Origin: Phalacrocorax aristotelis | Lineage: Eukaryota; Chordata; Aves; Suliformes; Phalacrocoracidae | Reading direction: 5' to 3' | NCBI RefSeq assembly: GCF_949628215.1 | Contig: NW_027441204.1 | Location: forward strand, 1 to 64,000 | DNA length: 64,000 nucleotides | Shown: piece by piece, positions 46,609 through 59,998 of the stretch | Numbering within the stretch: the first letter of the stretch is position 1 | Layout of the letters: every line of letters begins with the position of its first letter | Position numbers and translations under genes: made by a program | Notes under the pieces: generated by a model | Told to the model about the DNA's origin: nothing | Database searches by the model: none | What the model saw: only the letters and a program-made list of their open reading frames with translations

Positions 46609-46842
46609 GGCTCCTATTCTCAGGTAGGTTTGAGCAGAGCCGAGCTCTGGCTCTGCTGGTCAGGGAGGAGCTTGGAGGCCTGGCAGCAAAAGGCCTGGCT
46701 CGGAGCAGGAGAGGAGCACCCAGCAAGGGCAGCTCCTCATCGGCCCTCCCGTGTCACTGCAGCTTCCTATTGCCCGCGGCCAGAGGCAGACAAGATCTTC
46801 TGCGACTGTGAGTGACCACTGCGAGCCGGGGGTACTTATGGC

Positions 46843-46848
46843 AATAAA
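46843..46848 (+). terminator. Poly(A) signal AATAAA of MROH copy B
   Basis: 235 bp after the stop; same context as the copy-A signal. Confidence 0.7.
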
Positions 46849-46917
46849 CCTCCTTTGACCGCCACGCCGATGGAGAGTGATCTTTCTTTCCTAGAGGCAG
46901 GGTGGCCGTGCCAGGGC

Positions 46918-47180
46918 TGTGCCAAGGCCTGAGGGGATGCACCCACAGGTGCTGAGGGAGCTGGCTGATGTGACCACAAGGCTGCTCTCAGTGACCCTTG
47001 AAATGTTGCAGCAACGGGGGAAGGCTCCTGAGGACTGGGAGAAAGCAAATGTGGCTCCTGTCTTCAGGAAGGGCCAGAAAGAAGATCCAGGGTGGCACAA
47101 GCTGGTTGGCCTCACTTCAGTCCTTTGGGACATGGGGGACCACAGGGGTTTGTTCACTTTGGGTTTAGGTAGTGTTGTGA
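46918..47180 (+). mobile_element. CR1 LINE fragment (ORF2), copy B
   Basis: Counterpart of 3868-4130 with substitutions; reads GKAPEDWEKANVAPVFRKGQ, slightly closer to the CR1 consensus (KEDPG) than copy A (KQDPG). Confidence 0.85.
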
Positions 47181-48471
47181 CACCATCTCCCATAACACCC
47201 TCACTGAGGAGGTGGCAAAGGTCGAGTCCGATAAGAGGCTGTGGAGGGAGACTGAAAACGTTCCCGTGGATGCCCAGAGGGCTGCAATTTGTGGCACAAA
47301 ACCCCGTGAGAGGATCGCTCACTAGCGGTGTGCCAAGTTTGGGCAGCGGTGCTGATGCAACGTCCACTCCTCACAAGTGATGAAGACACCGTGGCAGAGC
47401 ACGCTCTCAGCTAGTTGGCAGGTGACAGGGTGCCACAGTGCTAAACCCCCTGACTAGGGTCGTTGGGAGACTCCACATGAGGAGGGTTTAAGGTTTTAAT
47501 ATCAAGTTTACTTATTTGAGGATATTTGATGTTGTAGGGAATTTTTACTAAGAGAAGCGCTCTCTACTGAATATACCGAAATCACATGATAGTGAAATCC
47601 CAACAGAAGCAGAAGAGAGCAATTGCACTCTACAGCGGAATCAGATGGCAAATAGGATTCCCATTACCTATCTCCATATGCTCACTGTCAGGATGCTGGG
47701 TGTCCCCAGTCGCCAGGAAGGAGTACATGGGTTTAAGGCAGCTGAAGCCCATTTCTCTCTTCCAAGTATATTTTGCCGGCTTTTTGACTTTTACACTCTA
47801 TGCTGGCTTGGGCCACCTACCACCACATATACGCTTCTCCCATGCTGGTCTAGCTGGCTCAGGGCAATAATACTTTCTAATGATTATTTTAGGCAAGACC
47901 ATTACTTTACCCACTCAATTGATACGTCCATGAATCGACAACAAAAGGCGCCATCCAGTCCCCTTGGTGTTGAGGCAAGTTCTGCTTGCTTTACAACAGC
48001 CATAGTCACCTCCTAACATTATTTTCTGAGCTCCGTGAGCCCATCATCCTTGCCGAGCTTCTCCAGTGTGGGGTTTGTTTTGGTCAGTCACATAGGAGCC
48101 GAAGGAGCAGCCACCACAACAGCCAGGCGTAACAGAGCTGGGGAAGCCCTGGCCGTGAACGACTTGTTCTGGCAAAGTAATTGCCTCTTTAGAAGAAAAG
48201 GTTTTACACTGTTCGAATCAAATACAAACAGTTCTGCATACAGAGGGAGCGAGTCATTTACCTACACCAAAATTAGGGGCAAAGTTTCTTTGGATCTCCC
48301 ACCTGAGCCTCTTTTGTATCAAATTCTCCTTCTTGTCTCCCATCCTCGTGTGACGCACAACAGCAAAGAGCCTGGGACCATCGTCTAAAGAACCCCCCAT
48401 AGGAACGGGTAGGCTGCCGTGGGGTCCCTCTAGGCGGTGCAATACCCACGCTTTACAAACCCAGCCTGGAG
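47181..48471. other. Unassigned intergenic DNA (copy B)
   Basis: Matches 4131-5430 of copy A; nothing recognised. Confidence 0.4.
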
Positions 48472-49135
48472 GCAGTCTTCTAGAACTGCACTAGCAAGGA
48501 TTGCCTCAAAGGGGCTAAGCCTTTCCCTCGGTCTCCTGGCTCTGCTTCCGTTCACACAGCCCAGGATGGCCTTGGCCACCTTTGACTCCAGGGCGTGCTG
48601 GTGGCCCATGTGCCATTCACCGTCCACCAGGTCCCCAGGGCTGCTTCCACAGAGCAGCTCCAGAGCCAGGCAGTGCCCAGCCTCTGTGGCTGTGATTTGT
48701 TAGGCTGCTGCAGGGGCAGGGCTTTGCTTTTCTCCCTGCTGAAATTCCTAAGGTTCATGCCAGCCCATGCCTCTCGCCGGTTGAGCTCCCCGGGGCTGGC
48801 CGCTTTCCCCCAGAAGGCCATCATCTGCAAACTTGACGAGCGTGCCTTCCATCACCTCTTCAAGGTCACTGATAAAGAAGTTATACAGGACAGGTCTCCA
48901 GATGGACGCATGAAATGCTCCTGTCGGTACTGCTTTCTAGTTAGAGTATGAACCACTTAGTCACAAGCCTCTGAGCCCAACCGCCCCTCCGGCATTTGAC
49001 CCGACTGGTTACCCAGGCATGGTGACCAGAACTTGCTCACCTGGATGCACGGCTATTGTTGGGGATGCTATTGAAAGGCTTGCTGAAGTCAAAGTCAAAG
49101 ATGCCTTTTCACTTCCTCTCCATGACCTTTCAGAG
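48472..49135 (-). mobile_element. CR1 LINE fragment, reversed (copy B)
   Basis: Counterpart of 5430-6110; lacks 17 bp relative to A near its left part. Confidence 0.7.
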
Positions 49136-50200
49136 ATGATACGGAGCAGCCCCACTATGACTTTGGCCTGCTCTCTTAGCCCCTTTGGCTGCAGCCCCTC
49201 TAGTCCCCCAGACTCTAAGAGCTTCCGTTAAATAAACCACCCCTGAATTGCTCCTTGCCCACTGCTGCTTCTGCTTCTTCTCCTCACACCCTGCCTTGAT
49301 GCACACAGGCCTGGGAGACCCTTCTCGTGGAGACTGAGGAAAGGAAGATTTCTGAGGATGCAGCTCTGACCTACCTGCACCTCCTCTTCCTATTTCATCT
49401 GCTCGATTCGGCAGCAGGCCCGCGGTTTCCCTTTTCATCGCCTTACTGTTAATGAAGCAGTAGCAGCTCATCACTCTGCCCATACCCTCACTTGCAAGCG
49501 TCTCTCCTAGGGAAGCCAGGGACGTGACGGACACCCGGCTGCACCCTACGACACTCCGAGGTCTAGAGAGAGACAAAGACCCCAAACCTCAGGAAATAAG
49601 ACACCGAAAAATCATAAGTGAGATCGAAGGGTTGAAAGAACCAGGACGGTCAGCCTTGAAACCTTGCCTAGAGAGAACAGAAAGCCCCTAAAGCAGAGAG
49701 ATGGGAATAGCTGCCCTGGGGCTCACCATTGCTCAGGCAGAAGCCATGGCAGGAGGTGAAGTAACACCCTAACTCAGTGATAACTGGCAGGATGAAGGGA
49801 TGACCTCCGGTTACCTTAGGCAATTATGCTGCTAAAAAGCACACCCCTAGGAGGAGACCTGAGATGGAAATGTGAGCCCACCTTAACATAATGAGCCCAG
49901 CTAAAAGGAAGATGTGTGCGGATGAACTATTGTACAAGTAACCAAGCAGATATTTTAATGGAACATCTCTTGTTATTGTTTTGTATAAAAGACCCCCCCC
50001 GTGTTTCTAAACGGTCTGCTGGCTGATGGTAAATGCTCGGCACCCCACTCTGCAGACTGGGGAGAGAGACAAATATCTCTCGACTCAGTGTGTTGATTGG
50101 ATTTTGCACACCAGGGAAGAACCCTGATGTAGGGACAACATAAGCACTAACAATGTTCTCTGGGGAGGCCACTACCACCCCTCTGGGGGTCTGCTCTGAC
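49136..50200. other. Unassigned DNA and possible old LTR-like segment (copy B)
   Basis: Matches 6111-7175 of copy A, including the GTATAAAAG TATA-like string near 49,982-49,990. Assignment to an LTR is weak. Confidence 0.25.
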
Positions 50201-50207
50201 AAGGGAG

Positions 50208-50275
50208 AAAATGGCGGCGGACGAAGGCAGCGCGCTTGTGCGGCACCACACGGCATGCTGGGAGCTGTAGTGCCA
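50208..50275. promoter_or_regulatory. YY1 + ZNF143-type promoter-like module (copy B)
   Basis: Same module as 7183-7250. The YY1 site (50,208-50,218) and first ZNF143-like core are intact. The NRF1-like palindrome carries one change, C to T. Confidence 0.5.
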
Positions 50276-50434
50276 TGCCCCACAGCAGGCCAGGGCACCA
50301 CCCCAGCGGCTGTGGGTGTGTGTGGGGCCCCAGGCCATGCTGGGAGCTGTAGTGCCATGCCCCACAGCAGGCCAGGGCACCACTTCTAGTGGCTGTGGGT
50401 GTGTGTGGGGCCCCAGGCCATGCTGGGAGCTGTA
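50253..50434. repeat. Minisatellite, 3 cores (copy B)
   Basis: Two full 82-83-bp units plus a terminal core of the same minisatellite as 7228-9142, with one CCCAGCGG and one TTCTAGTGG spacer. Flanks are the same as in copy A. Confidence 0.95.
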
Positions 50435-50516
50435 TGGACCCGTTTGAGTTAACCGGAAGTTAAGCCCAGCCGCCCCCAGCCACCCAGAATTAGCTGAGGT
50501 CGCTTGGAAAGCAAGG

Positions 50517-51537
50517 GGGTTTAACCTCTGCCAAATTATTCAACCCAACAGTGGATTGTGACCGTCTCCTTTTCTCCAGGCTGAAGAAACCAAGTGACTT
50601 TAGCTGCTCCTTGTGTGGTTTCTCCTCTAAACCCTTCACCAACTTGTGGCCCTCCTCTGGGCATTCTCTAGTAGCTTTGTATCTGTAATGTACTGTGGCA
50701 CCCAAAATTGCCCACAGCACTTAAGGTGAGGCCGCCCCAGCGTGGAGCAGAGCGGGACAATCCCCTCCCTCGACTGGCTGCCATGCAGGGCTCGATGCCC
50801 CCCAGGGCACGGCTGGGCCTCTGGGCTGCCAGGGCACGCTGCTGGCTCGTGTTCAACTTGCCGTCGACCAGAACCCCCAGGTCCCTCTGCAGAGCTGCTC
50901 CCCAGCCCCTCGTTCCCCAGGCTGTCTGTATATCCCAGGTTGCCATGCCCCAGGGGCAAAATCAGGCACTTGCCCTCATTAAACTTTATGCAGTTGGTGA
51001 TTGCCCAGCTCTCCAGCCTGTCCAGGAGACATGGTAGTGTTAGGAGATATGGTAGTCTTGGTGATCTTAGAGGTCTTTTCCAACCCTAATGATTCTGTGA
51101 TTCTATGGTCTCTCTACAGGGCCTCTCTGCCCTTGAGTGCCAACAGCTCCTCCCAGTTTTGTGTCGTCAGCAAGTTTAGTTAGTATTCCTTCAAGCCCTG
51201 CACCCAAGGCATTTACCAAGAGATTAAAGAGTACCAGAGCCAAGATGGATCCCTGTGCAACCCCACTAGTGACTGGCCGCCAGCCCGATGTAAGCCATTG
51301 ACTATGACCCTTTGAGCCCGACCCATCAGCCCATTGCTCACCCACTGCATGACGTGTTTATCCAGCTCTGTGCTGGACAGTTTGTCCAGGAGAAGACTGT
51401 GAGAGACAGTAGCGAAAGCTTTACTGAAATCCAAAAAGATCACATTGGCCGACTTCCCTTGTTCAGCTAGGTGCGTGACCTCGTCATCGAAGGAACTCAG
51501 ATTTGTCGTCGTTGCCCATTTGTCGCTCCAATTCATC
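50517..51537 (-). mobile_element. CR1 LINE, reversed, with nested + CR1 tail (copy B)
   Basis: Counterpart of 9225-10245. The nested + strand CR1 tail is at 51,027-51,115. RT motif TKLADDTKLGGAV is retained. Confidence 0.92.
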
Positions 51538-52516
51538 CTCTCCCCCCAAATCCATACCCTGGCGGGCCTGCCTCAGGCCCTGGCAGGAGGGCTGGAGCAA
51601 TGGCCTTGGGGGGCGACGGGGTGGTTTCCGTTTCTGCGAGGCCTGGAGGGTGCTGGGCCGTTCCTGCAACACCTTGCTGGCCGAGTTGGACAGCCACGCG
51701 GGCAGGGGCGGAGGCGGCGGGGGCGGAGGCAGGCAGGCCGGGCGGCTGTCCGGGCCAGTGGGGGCTGGTTCCCCCCTGGTGCCCCATGGCTGGCGGGCCG
51801 CTTTCCCAGGCACACGTGATGGCTGCTGGTATCGGGTCCAGCTCTCGGAGGGGCTGGGGGGGTCAGTCCAGCTGTCCGGGCGTGAGGGGCAGCTGCTGGT
51901 GTCGGACCGGGCTCTCGAAGCTGCGGCGAGGCGCCTGCGGAGAGAGGAGGCTGCTGAGGCCCTGCCACGCCTGCGGTGCCCGGAGGGTGTGGGGCAGAGC
52001 TGCACGCCCCACGGGGTCTGGGAACCCGGCTGCATGTGGGAGCTGTGGGCACGGAGAGCTCTGTGCAGAAAATGGGGCGCCCCGCACCCCTCGGGTGGGG
52101 CTCTGCTCCCAGAAGCTGAGAGCTGGGAAGGTTTGTCACCACAGCCTGAGCTGCTGGGACACCTTGGCCAAGGGCAAGCTCTGGGATTTACAGCATCACC
52201 TAGCAGGGTGATTTCTGCCGCTAGGCTCACTGGCGGGGAGATGTCACTATTGCAATTCTCTCTTTCTACGGCAACGTCATGCCTTGTTGTTACTTCCTGA
52301 CCTTCCTCTGCCTATGTCGGTCACTGGCTCTGCTCTTGTCCAAGCAGGGTCCCTTTTAACCCACATTTGTCTCAGTAAGAAGGGGTTACAGAAAAGAATG
52401 CCCACGAATTGAGAGGCCAGTTAAAACTCAGCTCTCCAGAATACCCTGCCTCTAAATGAGTCTCAGCAAATAGCAGCCATCTCATGCAGAAGTTTGGCAA
52501 AAGACCTCCCAACGAC
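51538..52516. other. GC-rich unassigned stretch (copy B)
   Basis: Matches 10,246-11,224 of copy A; overlapping open frames without family resemblance. Confidence 0.3.
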
Positions 52517-52837
52517 TCACCGTCTTCTCTTCCTCCACAGGTGGATCAGACAACAAAAAAACATCCCAAGCAGTATGGACCCCAAGACCGCCACGGCACC
52601 TTCTATGCAGAACTTCTGGAAATCCTTAGGATCCGTGTCGCTTGAGCTTCTCTTGCCATCCACACCTGGAGGAACAGTTCTGCACGTTACTGTGTCCTGC
52701 GTGCTACTGGTAATCTCACAGGAGGCCTGACGTTGCCAGGAGATGTTTGTCCTCACTTTGTTAGCTTCTCTGAACCAGTGAACATCCTGGGGCTGCAACG
52801 TTTCCTTGGTTTCAGTAGAAACCAAGGAAAGTCCCAA
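52517..52837 (-). CDS. Candidate 3' exon(s) of a type I membrane protein (copy B)
   Basis: Same predicted 106-residue product as 11,225-11,545 of copy A, with hydrophobic segment AVAVLGSILLGMFFCCLI and basic tail. Absence of changes is compatible with coding use but is weak evidence at this overall identity. Confidence 0.35.
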   Translation of the reverse strand: MGLSLVSTETKETLQPQDVHWFREANKVRTNISWQRQASCEITSSTQDTVTCRTVPPGVDGKRSSSDTDPKDFQKFCIEGAVAVLGSILLGMFFCCLIHLWRKRRR

Positions 52838-53359
52838 AGCCCTTGCAAATCAATGCACTCTGGAGCATCTCTTTCTCCTCTCACCTCTGCCTACACTCCG
52901 GGATGGCCATAACCCAGTTTTCCCCGTGCCATGGGTTTGCTCCCCCTTCTTGGCTACCCTTCCCATTTGCACACAATGTCTTTGGCGCTCGCCCACCCTC
53001 GCTCTCCGAGGCTTGCTGGTGCCGCTGCACGGAGACTCTCTCTGACCCGTTGGGACAAGCTGTCCCACGGAACAGAACTCATGAGGCCAGATGGAGAGCA
53101 CATGGGGGAGCGCAGCTCTTTGACCAACCGCCCCTTTGAGCAGCACGGACAAAACCCATCCCTGCATCGGGGAGCGCCACCCCCAGCTCTCCCTCCCCAG
53201 CCCAGTGCCCACACCCCGAGGGCATGGAGTCAGGCCCTCTCAGGAGACACCTGACCCTTGTTCTCCCCCTTTGCCTTTTCTCCAGCGTGGGCACGCTTGC
53301 ACGCCTCCAGTTCTCAGGAGTTGTCTCCCACCTATGGCCCCTGCAAGACTGCTCAGTAC

Positions 53360-56239
53360 CTGCACTCTTCTGAAAAAATTCATACGTCCTGGTGCGGTGG
53401 GCTTCCCCGGGGTTGGACAGCACTGCCAAGAAGGAGAGAAAGGAAAAGCCTCAGCATGGCTCAGGCCCACAGGATGCAGAAGGATGGTGCAGGATCCCTC
53501 TGCCCCAGCAGCGAATCCCTTTGGACCCCAGTTCACAGGAGGGATCCCCCTCTGTTGTGCCCAGGGCCTCTGGGGACTCACAGCAAGCTCGGGGTACTCA
53601 GGGAGGGACATTTGATTAAGAGTCGTCTTTCCCATCATCTACTGAACGTGGCTCAGGTGGCCTTGCTCCCAAAATGGCAGAGGTCTGAAAATCCTGTGAA
53701 TGGGCTGCGGTGGGAGGTGAGCATTCCACCACATCCGCAGAGGGTTACCAGCATCTCTCTGGCCCGCTGATGGCAATAACCACCGCAGCCCCGAGACGAC
53801 CGTCATCCTCAGAGAGCCGCTCCTGGCTTCTTTGAGAACACTAGCTCTGTACTAAGGGTTTGGCTGCCGACCCAATGTGCAGTAGCGGCACCAGGGGAGG
53901 AGCCTGCAGACGCCCAGCGCTTTTGATATGTGACCCTGGATGACTGGGGGGCAGCAAGTACTTGGCATGCCTGTTGATTGAATTGCTGCTGTTTTTTCAT
54001 CAGAGACTGGCACCGCGTGACCGCCTCTTTCCTGAAGCGCCTCCTTCCCCACAGTCTCACGGTCCATCTCTTTAGAAAGAGGGTCACTTTAATGAGAAGC
54101 AACCGTTCCTCATCAGGAGCGTGGTGTTTTCAGGAGGCAAAATACGTTAATAACACTTAGAAACAAAGCCTGGGCATTTGGGGGTGCACCTCGTCTCTAG
54201 TCCGAACTATGCGTCATTCGCAGAGAAAAATTTAAGCACTAGGCACTTTCCAGTTTACCAGTAGACAGCAAAAGCTGACCTACTGAGAGCCTAGGAGATT
54301 GCATGGCATCTTCTTGTTTGCACTTAGTTCATTTTTGGCAGACTTCAAGATGATGGTAAATGACTTTGTTCAGAGAGGACAGGAAGATGCTGCACCCAGT
54401 TCCGCTGGGGAAAGAGCCCTTTGGAGAAGCACGTCCCATCATGCCAACTCCATCACACGGTAAGGGCAACAGACACAGACGGCGGGCTGAACCCCAAGCT
54501 CTTGCAACCATGTTCTGGGCACTTTCACAAGTGGCAGCAAAGAGCCCACGGTCCCCCAAAGCAAGAGGAAAACCAGAGCCAAGTTTTCTAAAACACAGCT
54601 GGAAACAGACAGCTAAACCACCCAAGACTGAATTCACAGCCCCTCATTTTAGCTGCCTTCAAGTTAGCTGTCGGGCCTCAAGCTGGGTGTGCAGCTCTCA
54701 CCTGCCCCTGACCGTGAGGTGTCACCGAGAGACCTCAGACATCAAGGAGGACAACGGAGCCGGCTGGAGCAGGCTCCCATCCTTGCCAGGCATTCCTGCA
54801 GCCCCGGCAGGGTCTGCCGGTCTCAGTGACCCCAAAGCGCCTGCGCATCCTCATGCACACCATGCATGGAGCTTTCGGGAGAAAGGATTCCTTGGAGCTC
54901 ACACCAGCTCTGAACTCAAGCCCAGAGAGCCCGCGGGCTTTGCAGCAGCCACTGGGAGCAGCAGAGGCTCGGAGGGGCTGTCAAAGACACCTTCGCAAGG
55001 CAGAGTATCCCAGGGCACATCACCGAGCCCGAGCCGTGCCCTCTCTGCTCTTCTGCGTGTCTGAGCATTGGCCAAGAAATTGTTGAGTAAAATTTCACAT
55101 GAACAGCATCTTCAACCCTAAATGCACATTCCTTGAAGTGACATACCTGTGGGATCATCCTGAGGCTCCCAGAGAACATCTGCCTGAGGCGCCTGGAGAC
55201 CATGGCCTGGAGGCACGGCTGTAATCAAGCACATTTCCATTAGCTGTTGTGATCGACTTCTTTCCCAGTGACCTGCAGTGACTGGAGGGGGGTCAGGTAA
55301 TGACACGGGTGGAGATTTCCAAAGCCGCAGAGGGGCCTGAGTGGCCTGTTGGCTGGCACCTGGAAGCTCTCAAAATACTGTTTCCAGGCCGTGTGCCACA
55401 CGCCTCAAGCACCGGATGGACATACGGCCCCTTGGGGATTTCTTACTGGGAGATCTCTACTGTGCACAAAAAAGGCCCACGTGGAAGCACTGGAGGGAAA
55501 AAATGGTCATTCACACATCTCGTGGAGAAGGGCCTGCTGGGCAGTGGGAGTGCCCCATCGCTGCCCCATCTGTTCCCCCGGGCTGAGGGCTGGGGCTGTG
55601 TGCCGGGGACCTGGGTTTGCCAAGGAGAGCACTGCAGGGCTAGAGCAGGAATGCTCCCGTCTTCCTGAGCGGACGTCTCCCCAGGACAGACATCCCCGAG
55701 GCTGAAAGCTGGACCCAGCTGGGGAGCGGCAGAGCCACGGCCCCGGGCACAGCTGTCACCAGCCCGGCATAGAAGCGCTCCCGAAGGCTACTGCCTTGCT
55801 CTGCTGTGCAGCGCTGGCGCCGACGTGCAGGCTGCGGGAAGGCTGCAGCGGGACTGGGTGGCACAGGGCCAGCTCTAGGGATGCTTTCTCACCCCACGGC
55901 ACTGCTCCCGGCCCCACCATTCACCTGGAAAATCCCCCTGCAGTGGCCGCGGCCCCCGGCGCCTCCCCGCAGCACAACTGCCTCCCACTTGCCCCTGGAG
56001 CCGGCCATGGCTCCCCTGGCTCAGCCCAGCCCTGCTGCTCTCCCAGCCTTGCCCCACCATGGTCCCGGCCCCGCTACCACCCCAATGTGCGCTGGGCGCT
56101 GCTCCACGCTGCCCAGGGCTGCATGCCAGCCCTCGCCTGCCCACCTACCTAATCCCCATGCTTGCCATGGAGCAGCCTGGATGTCCTGGGCTTGCAGGGC
56201 CACCAATAGGAGGATAATAAGGAGGCACGTGGGGGCCAT
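53360..56239 (-). CDS. Candidate 5' exons of a secreted or membrane protein (copy B)
   Basis: Equivalent of the copy-A segments: 56,239-56,149 (signal peptide MAPTCLLIILLLVALQAQDI), 55,272-55,147, 54,069-53,872 (cysteine cluster) and 53,422-53,360. Splice signals are retained. The signal-peptide exon carries at least two amino-acid differences from A (RDS to QDI), and the last segment one (RAR to RTR). Same caveats as copy A. Confidence 0.3.
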
Positions 56240-56260
56240 GGTCCCCCGTGCCTGCACCGT

Positions 56261-56320
56261 GCTGCTGCTGCTGCGGCTGCTGCTGCTGCTGCGGCTGCTG
56301 CTGCTACCGCTGCTGCTGCC
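56261..56320 (+). repeat. Interrupted CTG/CAG repeat (copy B)
   Basis: Same position and total length as in copy A, but CGG interruptions are duplicated and the long right-hand CTG run is shorter. Confidence 0.85.
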
Positions 56321-56353
56321 GGCACTGGCCAAGCTGTACCCGCGGCACAGCAC

Positions 56354-58132
56354 AATATATCATGGCACGGCACAGCGGGGTCTGTGACCTCACAGTGCGC
56401 CCTCCCCACCCACCCAGCCACGCCCATGGGGTGCCACCCCGCCCCTAAGCACTGCTCCCCTGGAACACCCCACCCCACTTGTCACCTCGGGAGGGGGACT
56501 TTCACAGCCTGGCCAGCGCTGCCCCTCTGTCCACCCCTGTGATCTCTGCTGCAGAGTTTCTTTGCGTTTCCTTCCCCACTCTGTGATGGAGCAGCCAGAT
56601 GCAGCAGACTTGTGAACACAAGGGATTTCTCCTTCCAGGTCCGCTAGAGCCCAATCAGGTGGACTCTCGCACCCAGGAGGCTCGTCCTATCCCAGCCTGA
56701 TGGATGTGGCTGCTGCTGTTGCCGTGTGTGTGTCCGAGAGACTTGCGCTGCTTTCCAAAGGGCCAGACACACCAACACACGCGCAGACTTACACAATTAA
56801 TGTGACCAGCAAAAGAGATGGGCACAGTCGGAGCAATGCCTTTGCCAGCACCCATGTATACGCAACCACTGCTTAGATAAACACGAACACAGCCCGGTCC
56901 TTTTCTGCCTTTCCAGATGAGCAGGGCTGGATGTTTACTGGTGAAACATAAACACACCTTCACTCCCTAGATTCATAAGCGCAGCGTGTTCATAGATTCC
57001 TCCAATAACAGCCTGGAAATCAAGTACCTGCAATATCCGTGGCTGGCTGTCAAGCTCCTCACCCAGTCATGGGTGCAAACCTTGGGCCTTTCTAGGTAGA
57101 ATGTAGGACTTTGAAATATGGCACTCCTTGAAAACGTTGCTCGTTCAGTAGTGGGTTGACTTGTTCCTGGCTGGCAAACTGAAGAGCACCGTGAGGTCAG
57201 GCTGCCAAAAGCCGAGCTGGTGCTCTTGAGGAGAATGCCCATCGACTGTAAATAGGGAAATCTGGCATGCTTTCGAAAACCTGGTGCGCAACACAACACT
57301 GCTGTTTCAAAAGAGCATTAAAAGAGTATATTTAAAAGAGCATTAACAGCATCGTGAATATTTACACACAATCTCCAGGTGCAGACCGCCTTCCCTGGGG
57401 AGAAGGGACATGCTATTCACATAAACAGCCGATGTCTTTCCCTGTTTTCAATATCCCTGGGCAGCTGAGACATTGCCTGCGGACGTAGATGAGAGCCCCC
57501 AGCCCCTGGAGGGGGGGCTGGAGGATGGGCACGTCAAAGGACCCTGATGGGAGCCCTGCAGGGCCTCATCCCTTGGACCAACGGGCACCTTCCCTTGTCA
57601 CACAGAGCATCTCATGGGCTGGAAAAGGGATGCTCTGCAGAGTTGCTGGCAAGTCTCTGGAGAAGAGCTTCCCCCTCCGCCTCTCCCAAGGCCTCTCTCA
57701 GCTCCAGCGCCCTTCCCAAGGACAGCCGCAGCAGGTGGGTGCAGGCAGCACTGCAGGGAAGGACAGGCAGCGGCCACAAGAGTCGGCACTGCGGGAAAGG
57801 CGGCACCCCGGAGAGCCTGCCGGGGTCCCCAGTGTGTGCGAGACAGTGCCCAGGAGGGTGGTTTTAAATCTAGGCTACCCCCTGTCTAACCATCTATGTG
57901 AGAGTACAACCTGACCCGGTGTGACACATAACACCAGCGCTGTGAAGAGATGTGACGTTCAAATGAAAAATGGGACAGTTTGAACAGCTTTTAGTAGCCT
58001 GCAGGAAGCAAAAGGGGAAGCGCTGTATATAGAACAAAAAAATAGACTGAATAAATTTCTGAACCTGCTGTGAGAAGTTATGCCATATCGAAGTGCACGT
58101 CTGCAAGCCCTGCGCTGCACTATGTGAGCCCT
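56354..58132. other. Unassigned DNA (copy B)
   Basis: Matches 15,062-16,840 of copy A; nothing recognised. Confidence 0.3.
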
Positions 58133-58141
58133 GCTCACATG

Positions 58142-58622
58142 CAGTGATCTGGCTGATGGGGCAGAGTGTACCCTCGGACAGCTTGCAGGTGGCACAGAAG
58201 TGGGAGGAGAGGCCCATGCGCCGGCGGGTCGTGCTGCCGACCAGAGGGGCCCTGAGAGGCTGGAGAAAGGGGCTGACAGGACCCTCATGCAGCTCACCCC
58301 GGGGAAGGGCAAAGTCCCGCACCTGGGAAGGAACAAGCCCTTGCACCAGTACACGCTGGGGGACACCCAGCTGGAAAGCAGCTGTGCAGACTCCTGGGGA
58401 CATGGTGGACCCCCAGCTGACCAGTTTGGAGCCGGCAAAGTGCTCCTGGGGCACAGGCGGCTAACTGAGTCCTGGGCTGCAGTAGGCAAGGCATCAGCAG
58501 GAGATGGAGGGAGGTGACCCTTCCCCTGTGCTGTGTCCAGCTCTGGGCTCCCCAGTGCAAGACTCACAGAGCCATACTGGAGAGACTCCCCGCCCAGTTT
58601 CCGTTGGGGTCGGACCGTTGGA
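58142..58622 (+). mobile_element. CR1 LINE fragment (copy B)
   Basis: Counterpart of 16,850-17,330. Confidence 0.82.
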
Positions 58623-59558
58623 GCCAACCGCCACCAGTGCCGGCAGGACGGAGCTGTGCTGGCGTGGAGCAGCGCTGGGAGGAGGCAGAGTCTGGCGTCG
58701 GTCTCGGACTAGCAAGCAGGTGACTTTAGAGCAGAACACATTTTTCTCTGGACTTTGGGTAGGAAAAAACAGCCTTCACTGAGTGGTCTGGGAGGTGGTT
58801 AACAGATTGACTTTCAGCCTGAAGTCCTTCAATCTCTGCTAATTGAATATGGTGCCTGTGCAGATGGGATACACTGTGCAATGTCACTGATTTTTCCTGT
58901 CGTCTCTAACCCAAAACTCAAACGAAGTCCTGTCCCCTCGGCTCCTTATCTGAGCGTAGACAAGAGTCACCTTAACTTAATGGAACGTCAAGATTCACTC
59001 TATTTTTATCACCTTAGAATATGCAACAAATAAATACTTCCTTATTACTCAGCTTTCCAGAACGTGATTTGGTTTGACTTGCTAGAATCCAGGTGGGGAT
59101 TTGCTTGTCTGTAGTGCTGCAGTGGGATTACTGGCAGCGAGCGTTTGTGTGGTGGTGATGCCTAAAGAGACGAGTTGGGTTGGTGCTCCACTGTGTTAGT
59201 TTGCCGATCAACCTGATAAATCTCAGAGTTTGAGGTGGAAAGGCAAGCTGTGTGCTGACGTAAGCGTATAGCCTGTGAGTTACTTATGTTTGTGAAAAAA
59301 TGACATCGTTTTGTAAGTCTTATTTCTTAAATCTAAGTAAGCTGGGAACAGGGAAAGTAAAGGTTCAGAAGGATCACGTCACACCTTGAATCTGTGTCTA
59401 CCAAAGTGATTTGCAATCGAATGTAGTTGTAACTCTCCGTTGCCTCAGGGAGTTTTTCTACACCACAAAGAAGTGGTTCACTTTTGAACGTGAAGAACAT
59501 GAAGAACCTTTGGTGGGGAAATTTGGTTGTTGTGTGGTAAAGGTTATGAAGAGTCCTC
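58623..59558. other. Unassigned AT-richer DNA (copy B)
   Basis: Matches 17,340-18,266 of copy A. Confidence 0.3.
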
Positions 59559-59791
59559 GTTCCTGTGGTGGCCACGGGAATTCTGTGCTCAGGATGTGCC
59601 AGGGGCAAAGCTGCATATGCAGAGCTCCTGCAGGTGACTGAAGCCCCTGCCATTCTGCAGTTCCCTAAGCGAGCTGCAATCCGCCAGCAAACTCCGGCCC
59701 ATCTCAGTGAGCACACCTGTAGCCGTGCCCACAATTCTGAAGTCTGCCACAAACCGAGAGGGGCCTCAGCGTGAAGCGCAGGGAACCTCCA
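59559..59791 (+). repeat. 232-bp direct repeat unit, 3' side of ADCY10 B
   Basis: Counterpart of 18,267-18,498 with one extra G (CAGGGGCAAAGC). A matching unit 5' of ADCY10 B would lie outside the window. Confidence 0.85.
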
Positions 59792-59998
59792 GATGCAAAC
59801 CCTTCTCACGCCAAAGCCATTGGCAGGCAGCCGGAGGGGACAAGCCAAAGGAATTCTGCCACTAGAAGGAGTGCTGCCAGCTGGAAGGGACGGCAGAGGG
59901 GACATATGACCTACCTGCGTGCTATGTCCCCACATTTTTCCCCAGTGCCTAGGAAAGAAAGGCCCGACAGCAAAGGTCATGATAAAAGAGGTATTTAA